From Coemansia sp. RSA 1804 (taxonomy: Eukaryota; Kickxellomycota; Kickxellomycetes; Kickxellales; Kickxellaceae): 43,732 nucleotides of DNA. The position numbers were made by a program, and so were the translations under genes. Shown piece by piece: positions 19,101 to 28,487 of this stretch (its first letter is position 1; each line of letters starts with the position of its first letter). The stretch spans positions 1 through 43,732 of the forward strand of contig JANBTH010000059.1 of NCBI GenBank assembly GCA_027578815.1, written 5' to 3'. Below the pieces are notes generated by a model. That model worked only from the letters and a program-made list of their open reading frames with translations. It was not told the DNA's origin and did not search any database.

Positions 19101-20883
19101 CTTTAAATATCCAGTAGCAGTGCGTATGGAGACATGTGCTGTTTTTTCGGAATATCTTTGTCGCATTGCACTTCAAAACTCTTCCAACGTCGAGATTGTG
19201 ACAAGTATTTGCCAGGCCTGGTTTTCTCTTCATGGGTTAAACCCCCACATTGTTTCCACGGCAACAGCAAATGCTTGGAAAACGGAAGGGGAGTCTAGCA
19301 AGCCCAGACTTATTCCACAGGACATATGGCTAGATCCTCTAGTTCTTTTCAGAAGCGATCCGCGTGTTTTTGAGTCTCCTGGTCTTAGCGACATACTCCT
19401 TACGATTCTTGCCGAGTTTCTTGTTCTCTCTCGGACTTGTTTGCGACGCATTCACTCGCTTCGACAATTGGATGGTTATTCTCTTAAACGGTCGCATGTT
19501 GTGGCTATGGTTCAGCTGCAAGAGTCGAGCGCTTTGCAGATTCTAATCGAACTAGCTTCGCTTTCGCAAAACGACGCCGTCCGAGCACTTATATTTGAAT
19601 TTATTCACGCTCGTTTTCTTGAGCAGCGTGTTGTTCAGAAACTTGTTCATTTCCAAGCATATGAGCTTGACGCTATCGAAGACATGGTCAAGAATGTGCC
19701 ATCAATGCATGCCTGCTCTGAGTTTATACCCGAAATGCTAATGCAGTCCTTCCCACGACTTCAGCTTTTTTCAATAAGGCTGGCGGCATCAATAACGTCG
19801 CACTATCCTATTGTTGCCAACGAAGGGATGACAAAAGAGGTTATTCTGCCTCACATCCAAACAACACTTATGCAAATGGCCGGCACATTGTTGAAAGAAC
19901 AACTGGATATTTCCAATGCAATGTTTGAAACACTGGTCTCCATTAGCAGCGTATTCCCTTTAGTCCGTCAGGATTGCGTGCGCCTGGTCAATATGGTACG
20001 TGCTGCCGCGATCGAGAAAGCACAGACAGCGCTGCAGCCAGATAATCAACAGCAACGTGGCTTCGTTCAAAGCATTGCAAAGTGGATTGGCTCTTGCAAT
20101 CAGATGTTGGATATTCTTGATGGCGCAAAATCAGAAGCTAACAAGCATCAATACACTCGAATCGAAGACATTGATTCGAGTGAGCTTGTTTCGATGATTG
20201 AATCGGCTGCTGAGCAACCTGAGAAACCTAAACATTTTGCTTCCAAACCATTAGCCGACAAATTGGCTGACACCGGCGTCCACCAACCAGCAACGGCAGC
20301 AGCGACACTAACGCCTTTCCATAGCGGGCCATCACAGGCGACAGGGTTACCAGCTCAAGCTTCGGGACAACCTCTACCACATCCAAGCCCTAGTCTACCG
20401 CAGTCTCAAGCTCATAGTGGTTCTGCCTCAGGCAACCAGAAAAGGCCACACTACTCTACAATTGGGAGCAACTATGATCATACCTCGCGAATGATGCCCC
20501 TGCTTCCCGCTGGAAAGCGCGAATCCGGAGGAGCTGGCGGCAGCGATTTTGGTCGTGGTCGTGGCAGCCTGATCAACACAAGCGCTCCCAATGGACCACC
20601 GGCCATAGTGCCGCTATCTGATTTAGCAGAGCAGGGCACCACAGCGACATACAACCACCGTTCACCGTCTGCCTCTCCCGCTCAGCTCGCTACAAATCCG
20701 GGTGCTGGCGGCGGTGCTGTCTCTGGCCTTGGCGCCTCCGTCGGATTCAAAAAACGCAATCGCCACAGAAGCCGCCCACTCGGAGGCAAGGAAATTATCA
20801 ATGGCGGCAAAGTGCCAGGCATCGGCGTTAAGCGCAGTAGAGTATCTGGTGGCGACAGACAGCACCGGAGCAAGGACCATTGA
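16117..20883 (+). CDS. INTS2: Integrator complex subunit 2 (INTS2) homologue, two exons
   Basis: Exon 1 (16117-16767) and exon 2 (16900-20883) join in phase 0 to give 1,544 aa; human INTS2 is 1,204. INTS2 is a HEAT-like helical scaffold of Integrator, the nuclear complex that cleaves snRNA and nascent transcripts at RNA polymerase II. Recognised stretches: SSRRRLRLVLIQLYGLIEKV (human SPRRLRLVLSELLAIMNKV), then DPLVLFRSDPRVFESPGLSD near residue 1030 (human DPLIVLRCDQRVHRCPPLMD), then KLVHFQAYEL...VPSMHACSEFIPE near 1130-1165 (human KLVHFQGYPC...IPSMHICLDFIPE). The first ~130 residues are acidic and Gly/Asp/Asn-rich, and the last ~220 are Pro/Ser/Gln/Gly-rich ending in a basic KKRNRHRSRP region and KRSRV, possible nuclear localisation signals. 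Both ends look disordered. Its gene converges on SLA2 (144 bp between stops). Confidence 0.88.
16768..16899 (+). other. spliceosomal intron in INTS2
   Basis: 132 nt; donor GAACAG|GTAACA and acceptor CCTTAG|TCAATT, phase 0. The intron contains stops in every frame around 16,810-16,890. Splicing restores the conserved stretch SISDIRDFILGSSRRRLRLV right after the junction, the first part alignable to animal INTS2. Confidence 0.88.
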
Positions 20884-21027
20884 TCCACAAGTAACCAGGT
20901 TGTAGTATATTTATTATATGTTAATGTTCATTTCTGTTTGCTTGAAATTGAAGAATAGAAATAATAATGTGGCTCTCTCACAGCACAGGCGCGCCAATGC
21001 TGTGCGCATTGTTCTATGACTACGCTG

Positions 21028-24000
21028 CTAGACAGTTCCTTCCTCTTCATCAGCGTGGTATCCGTGACGCCGCATCTCTGCAAGACGTCTCCTGGCACCC
21101 ACGAGGTCTTTTTCCAGCTTCAGTATATGGACCTGCTGCTCCATTTCCTTGCTCTTAAACTCAAGGTTGCTCATCTTGTCGTAATCCTCCGTTGGCTGTG
21201 CTTCTTCTTCCTTCTCGGTAAGCTTCTGCGTTGCACGTACAAGATGGGCGGATGCTTCAGTGACCGCCTTTGCAGCAAGCTCCAGTCTCTCTTGGGTTCT
21301 GGAGTGCAGCTTCGATTTAACCCTAGACGCAGACACAATCAACACTGTAGCAGCAGACACCTCTCGTGCAGCAACAACAAGGTGTTCGAATGAGCGCGTG
21401 CCCTTGATGACGCCGTCCGCCGTTTCTACAAGGTTGTTTGTGGCCACAGCAACCGCCTTGGCGGCAGAAATAAGACCTTCGGTCCAGCGGTTGTGCTTCT
21501 TATAATATGCGGTTGTTGAGCTAGAACCGCGGCCCTGGGCAACAATCTCCTGCTGTGATGCAGTGGCTGCTCGGATAAGCTGTGCGATGGCGTTTGTCAT
21601 TGCCATCGACGAATCCAAGATCGCATCATGCACCTGGACCTGATGGTCGCTAAGCGAAGAGTCATGCGGCTGATTTGCAAGTGCCTGTAGACGTGCAACG
21701 GCGTCATCGATAGCGCGAGCGGCATTCAGCATCTCGCGCTCAACAAGATCCGAGACATCCTCGCTGGTAGTCGCCACAGAAACCTTTGTTGTATCCTTAG
21801 GAATAAGACTCTCTGTCAGCGCTGTCAGAGTGCCCAAGCTCTGCTGTAAGTCGCGGTTTGTGTCTAGAATTACCCCAGCACGTTCAGACGATGGTAGTTT
21901 TTCCATAGGGCCCGACTGGCCCTTGATAAAGAACTGGCGGCCAAATAAGGCAGTTTGGCGGCCAGCTTTGATAATTCTTTCAACGGAATCTTCGTCGTTG
22001 GTTAGACGCGAGATGCCCTTGAGATTTGCCAGCAGATGGTCCAATCCATTTGCAAGACCGACTGCTGTCGATATAAGTTGTGTCTGATCGCCATCAGGAT
22101 CGGCAAGATAATGCGCGAATGAAGCGGCAATTGAGTTTCCCGAATCGTGGACCTGCTCGATTGTAGCTAGAACATGCTCAGCAGTGGCGGACGCGTTTCC
22201 TGGGTAGCTCGGATCGTTCAGATTAAACACAGCTTCATCCGTCTTGTCGGCACACGACCTCAAGATGGAGTCCAGAATGCGCTTGAGCTTTTGTGCATGC
22301 TCGAGAAGCACCTGGTCCAATTGGCGCTGGAGGTCCCCTTGGTTGCTGCCGACTTGCTTTTTCATATCTGCCATGGCCATTATGCTGTGGTCCATGCCAG
22401 CTTGCAAAACTGAAATCTCGTCATCCTTGGATTGCTTCATACGATTGTGCTCGTGGCTCAATTCATCATACTGCCTGCGCATGCGATCTGCTTCGGAGGA
22501 CCTTGCGTCTAGCAGGCGTTGGATGTCGTCCTTTTCGCCATTCAACCTCCGAAGTATGTCCTTAAGCTCCGATTCTTTGCCGCGCATCAGCTCACGCACG
22601 CGATCCTCGCTATCTTCAAGCTCGCCACGCAGGCGATCAACCTCGCCCTGCTGCCTATTCTCCATGCGTTGAAGGTCTGCAAGCGCCTTGTCGCGTTCGC
22701 GCATCATATCCGCAAGCTCAAGGTTCTTGCGACGCATTTCGCCTTCAAGGCGGTCCATCTTGGCCATGGTTTCAGCAGCACTGTTTGCCTTCAGGCTCAC
22801 GTCCTTGAACTTTGTCAATAAGGCAAGGTGCTCCTGTCGAAGCTGAGCATAGAGTTTTGCAAGTGCATCGTACTTTTGCCTCCACTGCTCTATCTGCGCT
22901 TGTAGTTGTCGAATCAGTTCGTCTTTGTTTGCGTCTTGCTGCTGCTGCAACTGCTGCAATTGGCGAATCTGCTCCTCTAACGCAACCGCACGCCTGTTGT
23001 ACTGCTCAATCGCCATCTGGTCGCGCTCGTGTTGCCCACGCATCAAAAGAAGCTGCTGCTCCATCTCTTGCATCTTTCCTTGCACTTGCCGCTGAAGCTG
23101 CTCGCGCTGAAGCTGTGCAAGCTGCTCTTGCTCCTTCTGCTTCTGCAACTTCTGCTGCTCCTCAAACATGCGCTGCTGCTCTTCTTGTTGGCGCTGCTGT
23201 TCAAGACGCTGCTGCTCCATTTGCTGCTGGATAACTATTTGCCTTTGCCGCGCTTCCTCTTCTTGTTTGCGACGCTGTTCTATTTGCTGCTGGATCTGGG
23301 CTTGGCGCTGACGCTCTTCTTCATCTTGCCTCTTCTGCAGCTCCTCGGCAGCCCTGCGCTCTGCCTCCATGTCAATTTTGGGAGAGGAATGCGATCTCCG
23401 GTCTGGAAGCACTGGTGCTGAACGGCTCTCATCGCCACCAGCTCCGTCCCTATCTATAATAGGCGAGGAAACAAGGTCTCCGCCCATGAGGTTAATGGGA
23501 TGCTGTGGGAGCCTGGGCACTGAGATAAGACTCGTCAAGTAACGAAGGTTTGAGCACTCGTAATAAAACTTTCGCAACATGTAATGCTGACCATTGTATC
23601 TCTTCCGCAAAGGTTCGAGAGCAGTTTCCGCACCCTCAACACGCTTGTGCATGGCTATCAGCATATGCGTTGCAAACTTGTATATGCCATAGCTCTCCTC
23701 AACAAGAGGCACAAGCGACGCAATGCGACACTCGTTGTTTGATGATGGAATAAAGTGGCGAAACACAAGCTTCTGGAGCTCATCGAGGCGGTCTTGCAGA
23801 CTCATGAGGTCGGCAATTGTCTCGTATCCCTCGTTGGGGTCGTTTGTCCCACGCAGACTAACATACTCCTTATAGTCAAACATGCCATTGAACTCGGGGT
23901 GAAGGCGATGATACTCAAGCTTTGCAAGAAGAAAGTTCACATAGCCGCAAATAAGTTGGGTATAGTTCCTCCAACCCCCATAAGAGCCTCCGCCAAGACT

Positions 24001-24513
24001 ACTGCCAAGTCCCTCGAGGAACTTTGTTTGGCCAAGGGCTTCTCTGATAGTGATAGTGTGACCTTCGCGGATTAGCTTATGGATAGTGATAAGCGCCTTG
24101 TAGCATTGCACTTCATCGCTTTTTAGAGGCTGAGACTTGAGACACTCCCAGACAGGCATGGAGGTTTTGTAGTCCCACGTAAAGACGATGCAGTCTACAG
24201 TACGAAGAAAGATATTTATAAAGATAGAAGACAGGCAAGATGCACATTTGTTATTTTAGTGTTTGTGAGCGAAGCATTCCTGACAGTAGTTGAGTCAAAG
24301 CATGCATTCTCTAATCATCAGCAACCAAAAAAGGAAAAAAAAACAGGTAGCATTCGAGTCGAGAGGCAAAGATGTCAAACAATACATACTTCTTACATGC
24401 TTGCGCTTTGGCGCAGTCTCGTCAACGCTTGTGGCCTTTCGCACAGAGATAATAAGCTCTTGTTCGGCCTTTACACGGTCGCCCATGCGGAGCGAAAACT
24501 GGGCGTGGCTCAT
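21028..24513 (-). CDS. SLA2: Sla2/End4/HIP1R endocytic actin-linker protein, two exons
   Basis: A 1,096-aa adaptor that binds PtdIns(4,5)P2 and clathrin light chain and links coated pits to actin. Exon 1 (24390-24513) encodes MSHAQFSLRMGDRVKAEQEL then VRKATSVDETAPKRKHVR. Exon 2 (21028-24194) continues CIVFTWDYKTSMPVWECL, so the splice rebuilds the ANTH signature found in yeast (ETAPKRKHVRACIVYTWD). Order: ANTH domain (about 20-290), a Gln/Glu-rich segment (about 320-470) within a long coiled coil running to about 650, and a C-terminal I/LWEQ (talin-HIP1) actin-binding module (about 850-1060) containing NRWTEGLISAAKAVAVATNN and SAATVLIVSASRVKSKL. The ATG at 24513 is the first in the exon-1 frame that gives a family-like N-terminus. 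A CAG|GTATAA just upstream could instead be a donor of a further 5' exon. Confidence 0.94.
24195..24389 (-). other. spliceosomal intron in SLA2
   Basis: 195 nt; donor AGAA|GTATGT and acceptor ACTGTAG|ACTGCA, phase 1, forming an Asn codon at the junction (KHVR-N-CIVFTWDY). An alternative donor GTAAGA nine bases upstream would delete the conserved VR, so GTATGT is preferred. Confidence 0.85.
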
Positions 24514-26908
24514 CGCAATTATACCTGTATTTCCGCTTGCACAGATTTTGTAGATGGACTGGGAAAAGGGGTAATTAAGGCGCTGGAGAGAATAGACGGT
24601 GTGAACTCACTATAGATGCACCGACAATCCTGAAAAGATGCAGCAAATTTGGTTAAAACGTATTCTGGAAGCAAAATTCGACAAGGGATTGAAGAGCGCT
24701 AAAAGAAAAAGTAATATAATAATAAAATGATAAAAGAAAGGATGGGGAAAGAGTTGTAACAAAAAGGGGGTGTTTGAGGAATTGCGTGCCAAGAAACGGT
24801 TGGCACTAGCAGAGCGAGGTGTTTTCCTAGAAAAATGATGCATAGAAAAGCAAAAGCCAAAGAAATAGCACATTTGCACAACAAAGGTGATCATGGCTGA
24901 TGTTGGAAATTTGGTAGCAGTTCCCCCACCAGTGAGCAAAGAGCTGTGCTTGCTTTTTTTCAAAAGATAGTTAGTATCTTGGTTGGGATAGCGATAACCG
25001 TCCTGCAAAACTACAAACGCGTTTTCCATCTTCCTTGCCATTTGTCTGACTGTCCGGGGAGCTGCTTGTTTCGACGCACACTGTTCCTGGCGGCCACAGC
25101 AGCTGATGGCAAAGAAAATGAAAAAAAGAAAGATGAAGCGGGAGTGCTGCGCCAAAACTCTAAGAAATCTGGTTGTTTATAATGTGGCAGTGATTCAAAT
25201 CCCAGATCCATCCACTCAACACATATTCCACACTTCTTTGGATTACAATATTGTTTTTTTTTCAAATGCAAACAATTTGGCAAAATATGGTCGGCAGACA
25301 GCTTCTTTTGAAGTGTCGTTCAGTATGTATTATAAATATTATTCTTATTTTCGTTCATTCTATTGTTGCCACGCAAAGTGAGCATATTCCAATTATGCCC
25401 ATTGGCACTTATGTCATCTCTGGAAATAGCATTTGCAAAAATGTATTCGGATGGTTTAAAATTCTCAACTCCAATATGCGACAATTGCTGCAGGTGTATT
25501 GCAGCAGGAACTATAGAGAGAAAACCTCCGATGGATGGAAAAGTCGGCACCCGAAAAATGGACACGGTGCACAATCATCCCCCTCCCCCAATATGATCTG
25601 TGGATGCACAGCCCCAGCAAGCAAATACGCTGCAGCTGCGTAATTCGGAGAGAAAATGTAAACGACTCGTTCTCTATCCAAGCAGGGTTTACACAAAACC
25701 CGCACATTTTATTCAAATAGTTCTCATGATAGAAATGAATTGGTTTGTGTTTTGATTATGTGTTGTGTTATCCCAGTGCCAATTTACAAACATCAAAGTC
25801 CCAAGGAAACTCCCAAAAGACAAATGTTGGATTTACTGCATGGGTATTTTGCCATATTCTACAATACATCGCACGAACGTGAGAACCGGGATTTAAACAA
25901 TACAACACACCCTATTCAATTTGACTGTTGATGATATGAGCATGTAGCTTGGAACAAGCAATCGCACATGTTGGTATTTCGAGGAGGATTCTACTCTTTT
26001 TTAATTCTTACACAGTGGCCGCTATAATGTAGTGTTTGAAGTGTATTGATTGATCTTGATACTACTTGTGGAATTGCTCTTCAAGTCGACAAAAACAGCA
26101 GCAGCGGCAACATAATATAAACAGCTTGCTTCAATGCTCATTGCAGAATGATTGTGTAAAATACATGGCTCATCCCATTGTGTATGCTTTTTCCATGATG
26201 CTGGTGAAAAAACATTATATGTGCAAATGAGGTTATGATTCATAATGTTTGATTTTGCACAAAAGTAGTTCCATTACTTGTACACTTTGCAAAGGCAGTA
26301 GGCGTTTTTGGTGCAAACACGAATAGTGTAATGCGGCTGGATGACGATAAAGATGCTTTAGCCTTAATGGAGTAGCAGCGCACCGACCCCGTGCACCAGA
26401 ACTCCGTGCCAGCATGGTACTACTGTCGCAATTCATAGCCAAAATCCATATTGTGCGTGCATTAAGGAAAATTCAATGCTAGCACTATAGTTGGCGGATG
26501 TATAATGAACGAAATACCGACAATTGCAAATAACAGCACAGTTTAACTTTGAGCAGTAACGACCAGCATTTTGGTGAATGCTGTGTATGGTACATCTGAC
26601 CACGCAACATCAGCAGCTTAACTACTGGGATATCGGACTGGTTTCCCTAGCAAATCCCACTCAATAAAAGTACAGCAGTAGTTGTGTTGTTTTTCTTTTT
26701 CTCATCCAAGAGGGAGGAGGACATAAGCCACTAGCTTTTGATTGTGTTTCTACTGTTACTGCCGTGCACGGACTGTGCTTGTCGCCGATGCCACAGTATT
26801 TTTTAAAGAAGCAAAGGTTGGCCTGTGCCAAAAAAAAAACAAGAGATGGAGAGCGTCCCTGCTTCTACTTGCCCACCACGCTTCACTCATCCCCGTTGCT
26901 GCCAGCAA

Positions 26909-26948
26909 GCTGGCTAACTAACTGAGCAGCTGGCTAGCTAACAAGCAC
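26909..26948. repeat. imperfect 20-bp tandem duplication
   Basis: Two adjacent copies of an AGCTGGCTARCTAAC-type sequence at a 20-bp spacing, differing at several positions. Nothing indicates function. Confidence 0.6.
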
Positions 26949-27549
26949 TGGATTATTAACAATGCGTTTGGTTTGGTAAATACAAATGCGAATCTGTCCT
27001 TCATCTTACAAGAACGGCACATGTATGGTCTGTATGGCCTACAGTGTTCTCCTTCATGGCATGTACGGAAAATGAACCATTTTTCTGCAAAAGCCAAGGA
27101 GATGAATGTCGACACGATGACGCAGCCTGCGCAATTGCTGGTCATAAAAGTCGCATTAGGTGCTGCCGTTGCCAAAAGACGGCCAGAGAGGGGTAAAGTT
27201 CTTGTAACCACAAAGGCACGAAACAAGACAATAACGTCGTCGTCTTGCATGCGTCGACTGCACAGACATGTTTGGCTTGTCCGCGTCGGTGTTGGGTTCT
27301 GGCACTTGCCAGAGGTTCCTTTTATGCACCCTTATATTGTCTTTCAGTCAAAAAGGCGCTGGGCGAGATTCTGCGCTGGTTCTACAGATGCTGTCGATAC
27401 ACCACCACAACCCGAGACAATTGCGGGCTCGTCGTTGGGAACGAGCGAAGGAAAGCGAGGCTTGTTTAATTTTCTTTTCCCTTTTCAAACGGTTGTGTTC
27501 GCCTGACAAGAAAGCGCTGGGCGGGGAGAGAGGCACAAAGAGGAGGAGA

Positions 27550-27692
27550 AGGGGCAGGGGGCAGGGGCAAGAGGTGGCCAGAACTAACCCTCCGGCCGCC
27601 CAGACATAATAACATTTCGCCACTATCGCATATTTAACCACTTCACTTGCCTTTGGCATGGCATATGCCCAATGCCTAACACCCCCTCCCCT
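27550..27692. promoter_or_regulatory. cluster of five AGGGG/CCCCT (STRE-like) pentamers
   Basis: AGGGG occurs at 27550-27554, 27556-27560 and 27563-27567, and CCCCT at 27683-27687 and 27688-27692. This is about 0.8-0.95 kb upstream of the trehalose phosphorylase start. The pentamer is the stress-response element bound by Msn2/4-type zinc fingers in yeast. Whether this fungus has such a regulator is unknown, and G-rich DNA yields such pentamers easily. Confidence 0.3.
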
Positions 27693-27701
27693 GACCCGAC
27701 C

Positions 27702-27737
27702 GAGCCAGACAGCCAGCCAGACAGCCAGACAGCCAGG
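27702..27737. repeat. CAGCCAGA short tandem repeat
   Basis: About four imperfect copies of an 8-bp CAGCCAGA unit in non-coding DNA, one of them shortened. Typical simple-sequence slippage. Confidence 0.8.
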
Positions 27738-28432
27738 TGCCGATTGCATTTGTTGGTATTGCCCAAATTTCCTTGAGGCATGCAGCAGCAAACTGGGTCG
27801 GTCTGGAAGAGAGCAGTAGGTGGTGCCAGAGTTGTAGGTAGTTGTAGTTATCAAACGGATCAGGATGCACACACATATTGTTTGACGGTTGTCCATCACT
27901 ACAATAATATACCACCCGTTTTGTCTTTTGTCTCCTCTTTCCATCTGCTGCTACTGTCTGGCCGCTCTCTCTTCTCGCACTACACGCAGGCCACGTACTA
28001 TCAAAAAACAATTCTGACGCTTGTTTCTTTTCTCCTTTTCTGGAGCAAGCATCGATAGATGATAGAGGAGAGTGTGTGGTGTGTTTGTGTTTGTGTCCAC
28101 TGCGTTGTCGCTTGGAATTCTTGCCCTTACTTTTGCTCTTGCTCGTGCTCTTTCATCATCCCCAGTTGCGTAGCTAGTGGCCAAGCGTTTTCTTCCATTC
28201 CGTCTCCCTCGTCCTCGAGAAGCTTAAAAAGAGCCCGCCCTTCCAGTGGCACATCTGAAAGCAATTGCCTAGATCTTTTCTTTTCGTTCTTTGCCATTTG
28301 TCTCAACCAAGACGCCGTTTGCTTTGAATATCTGCCGACCATAAATTCTGTGTCACTACTAGCTACTCTGGATCTTTTTTCCTTTTCATCCTATCCAGCG
28401 CTGATAGTAAAAGTATACATTCAACCAACGTC

Positions 28433-28447
28433 CATCATCATCATCAT
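28433..28447. repeat. (CAT)5 microsatellite in the trehalose phosphorylase leader
   Basis: Five perfect CAT units 41-55 bp upstream of the start codon, within the probable 5' UTR. Confidence 0.85.
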
Positions 28448-28487
28448 TCCAGTGCTTTCTTCTATCTAGGCAACACCTTCTCAGACT

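Larger units (their letters stand above)
24514..28487. other. ~4 kb intergenic region with no supportable gene
   Basis: By far the longest gap in the window. The part 24,600-26,900 is AT-rich with many A/T runs. The part 26,950-27,700 is richer in G+C and contains G-run/C-run clusters and short repeats, followed by a pyrimidine-rich leader to 28,487. ORFs up to ~200 codons exist on both strands (for example 26973-27506 + and 27348-27944 -), but they overlap one another antisense and show no domains. I saw no tRNA T-loop pattern in a foldable context, no 5S-like sequence and no spliceosomal snRNA signature. It probably holds the regulatory DNA of trehalose phosphorylase and the SLA2 5' region; an unrecognised non-coding RNA is possible. 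Confidence 0.5.

Noticed and set aside
24610..25155. 181-codon minus-strand ORF with a hydrophobic start, upstream of SLA2
   Set aside because: AT-rich translation full of Phe/Leu runs, no domain, codon use unlike neighbouring genes, and other frames are open over the same stretch.
25185..25225. GATTCAAATCCC resembling a tRNA T-loop
   Set aside because: The flanking bases do not form a five-pair T stem, and no acceptor or anticodon arm can be drawn upstream.
27584..27591. CTAACCCT octamer resembling a telomerase RNA template
   Set aside because: An eight-base match is expected by chance in 4 kb on two strands, and no pseudoknot or boundary helix was evident around it.
26973..27944. Overlapping ORFs of 177 codons (+) and 198 codons (-) in the large intergenic region
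   Set aside because: They overlap antisense to each other, include low-complexity translations of G/C-run DNA and match no family I know.
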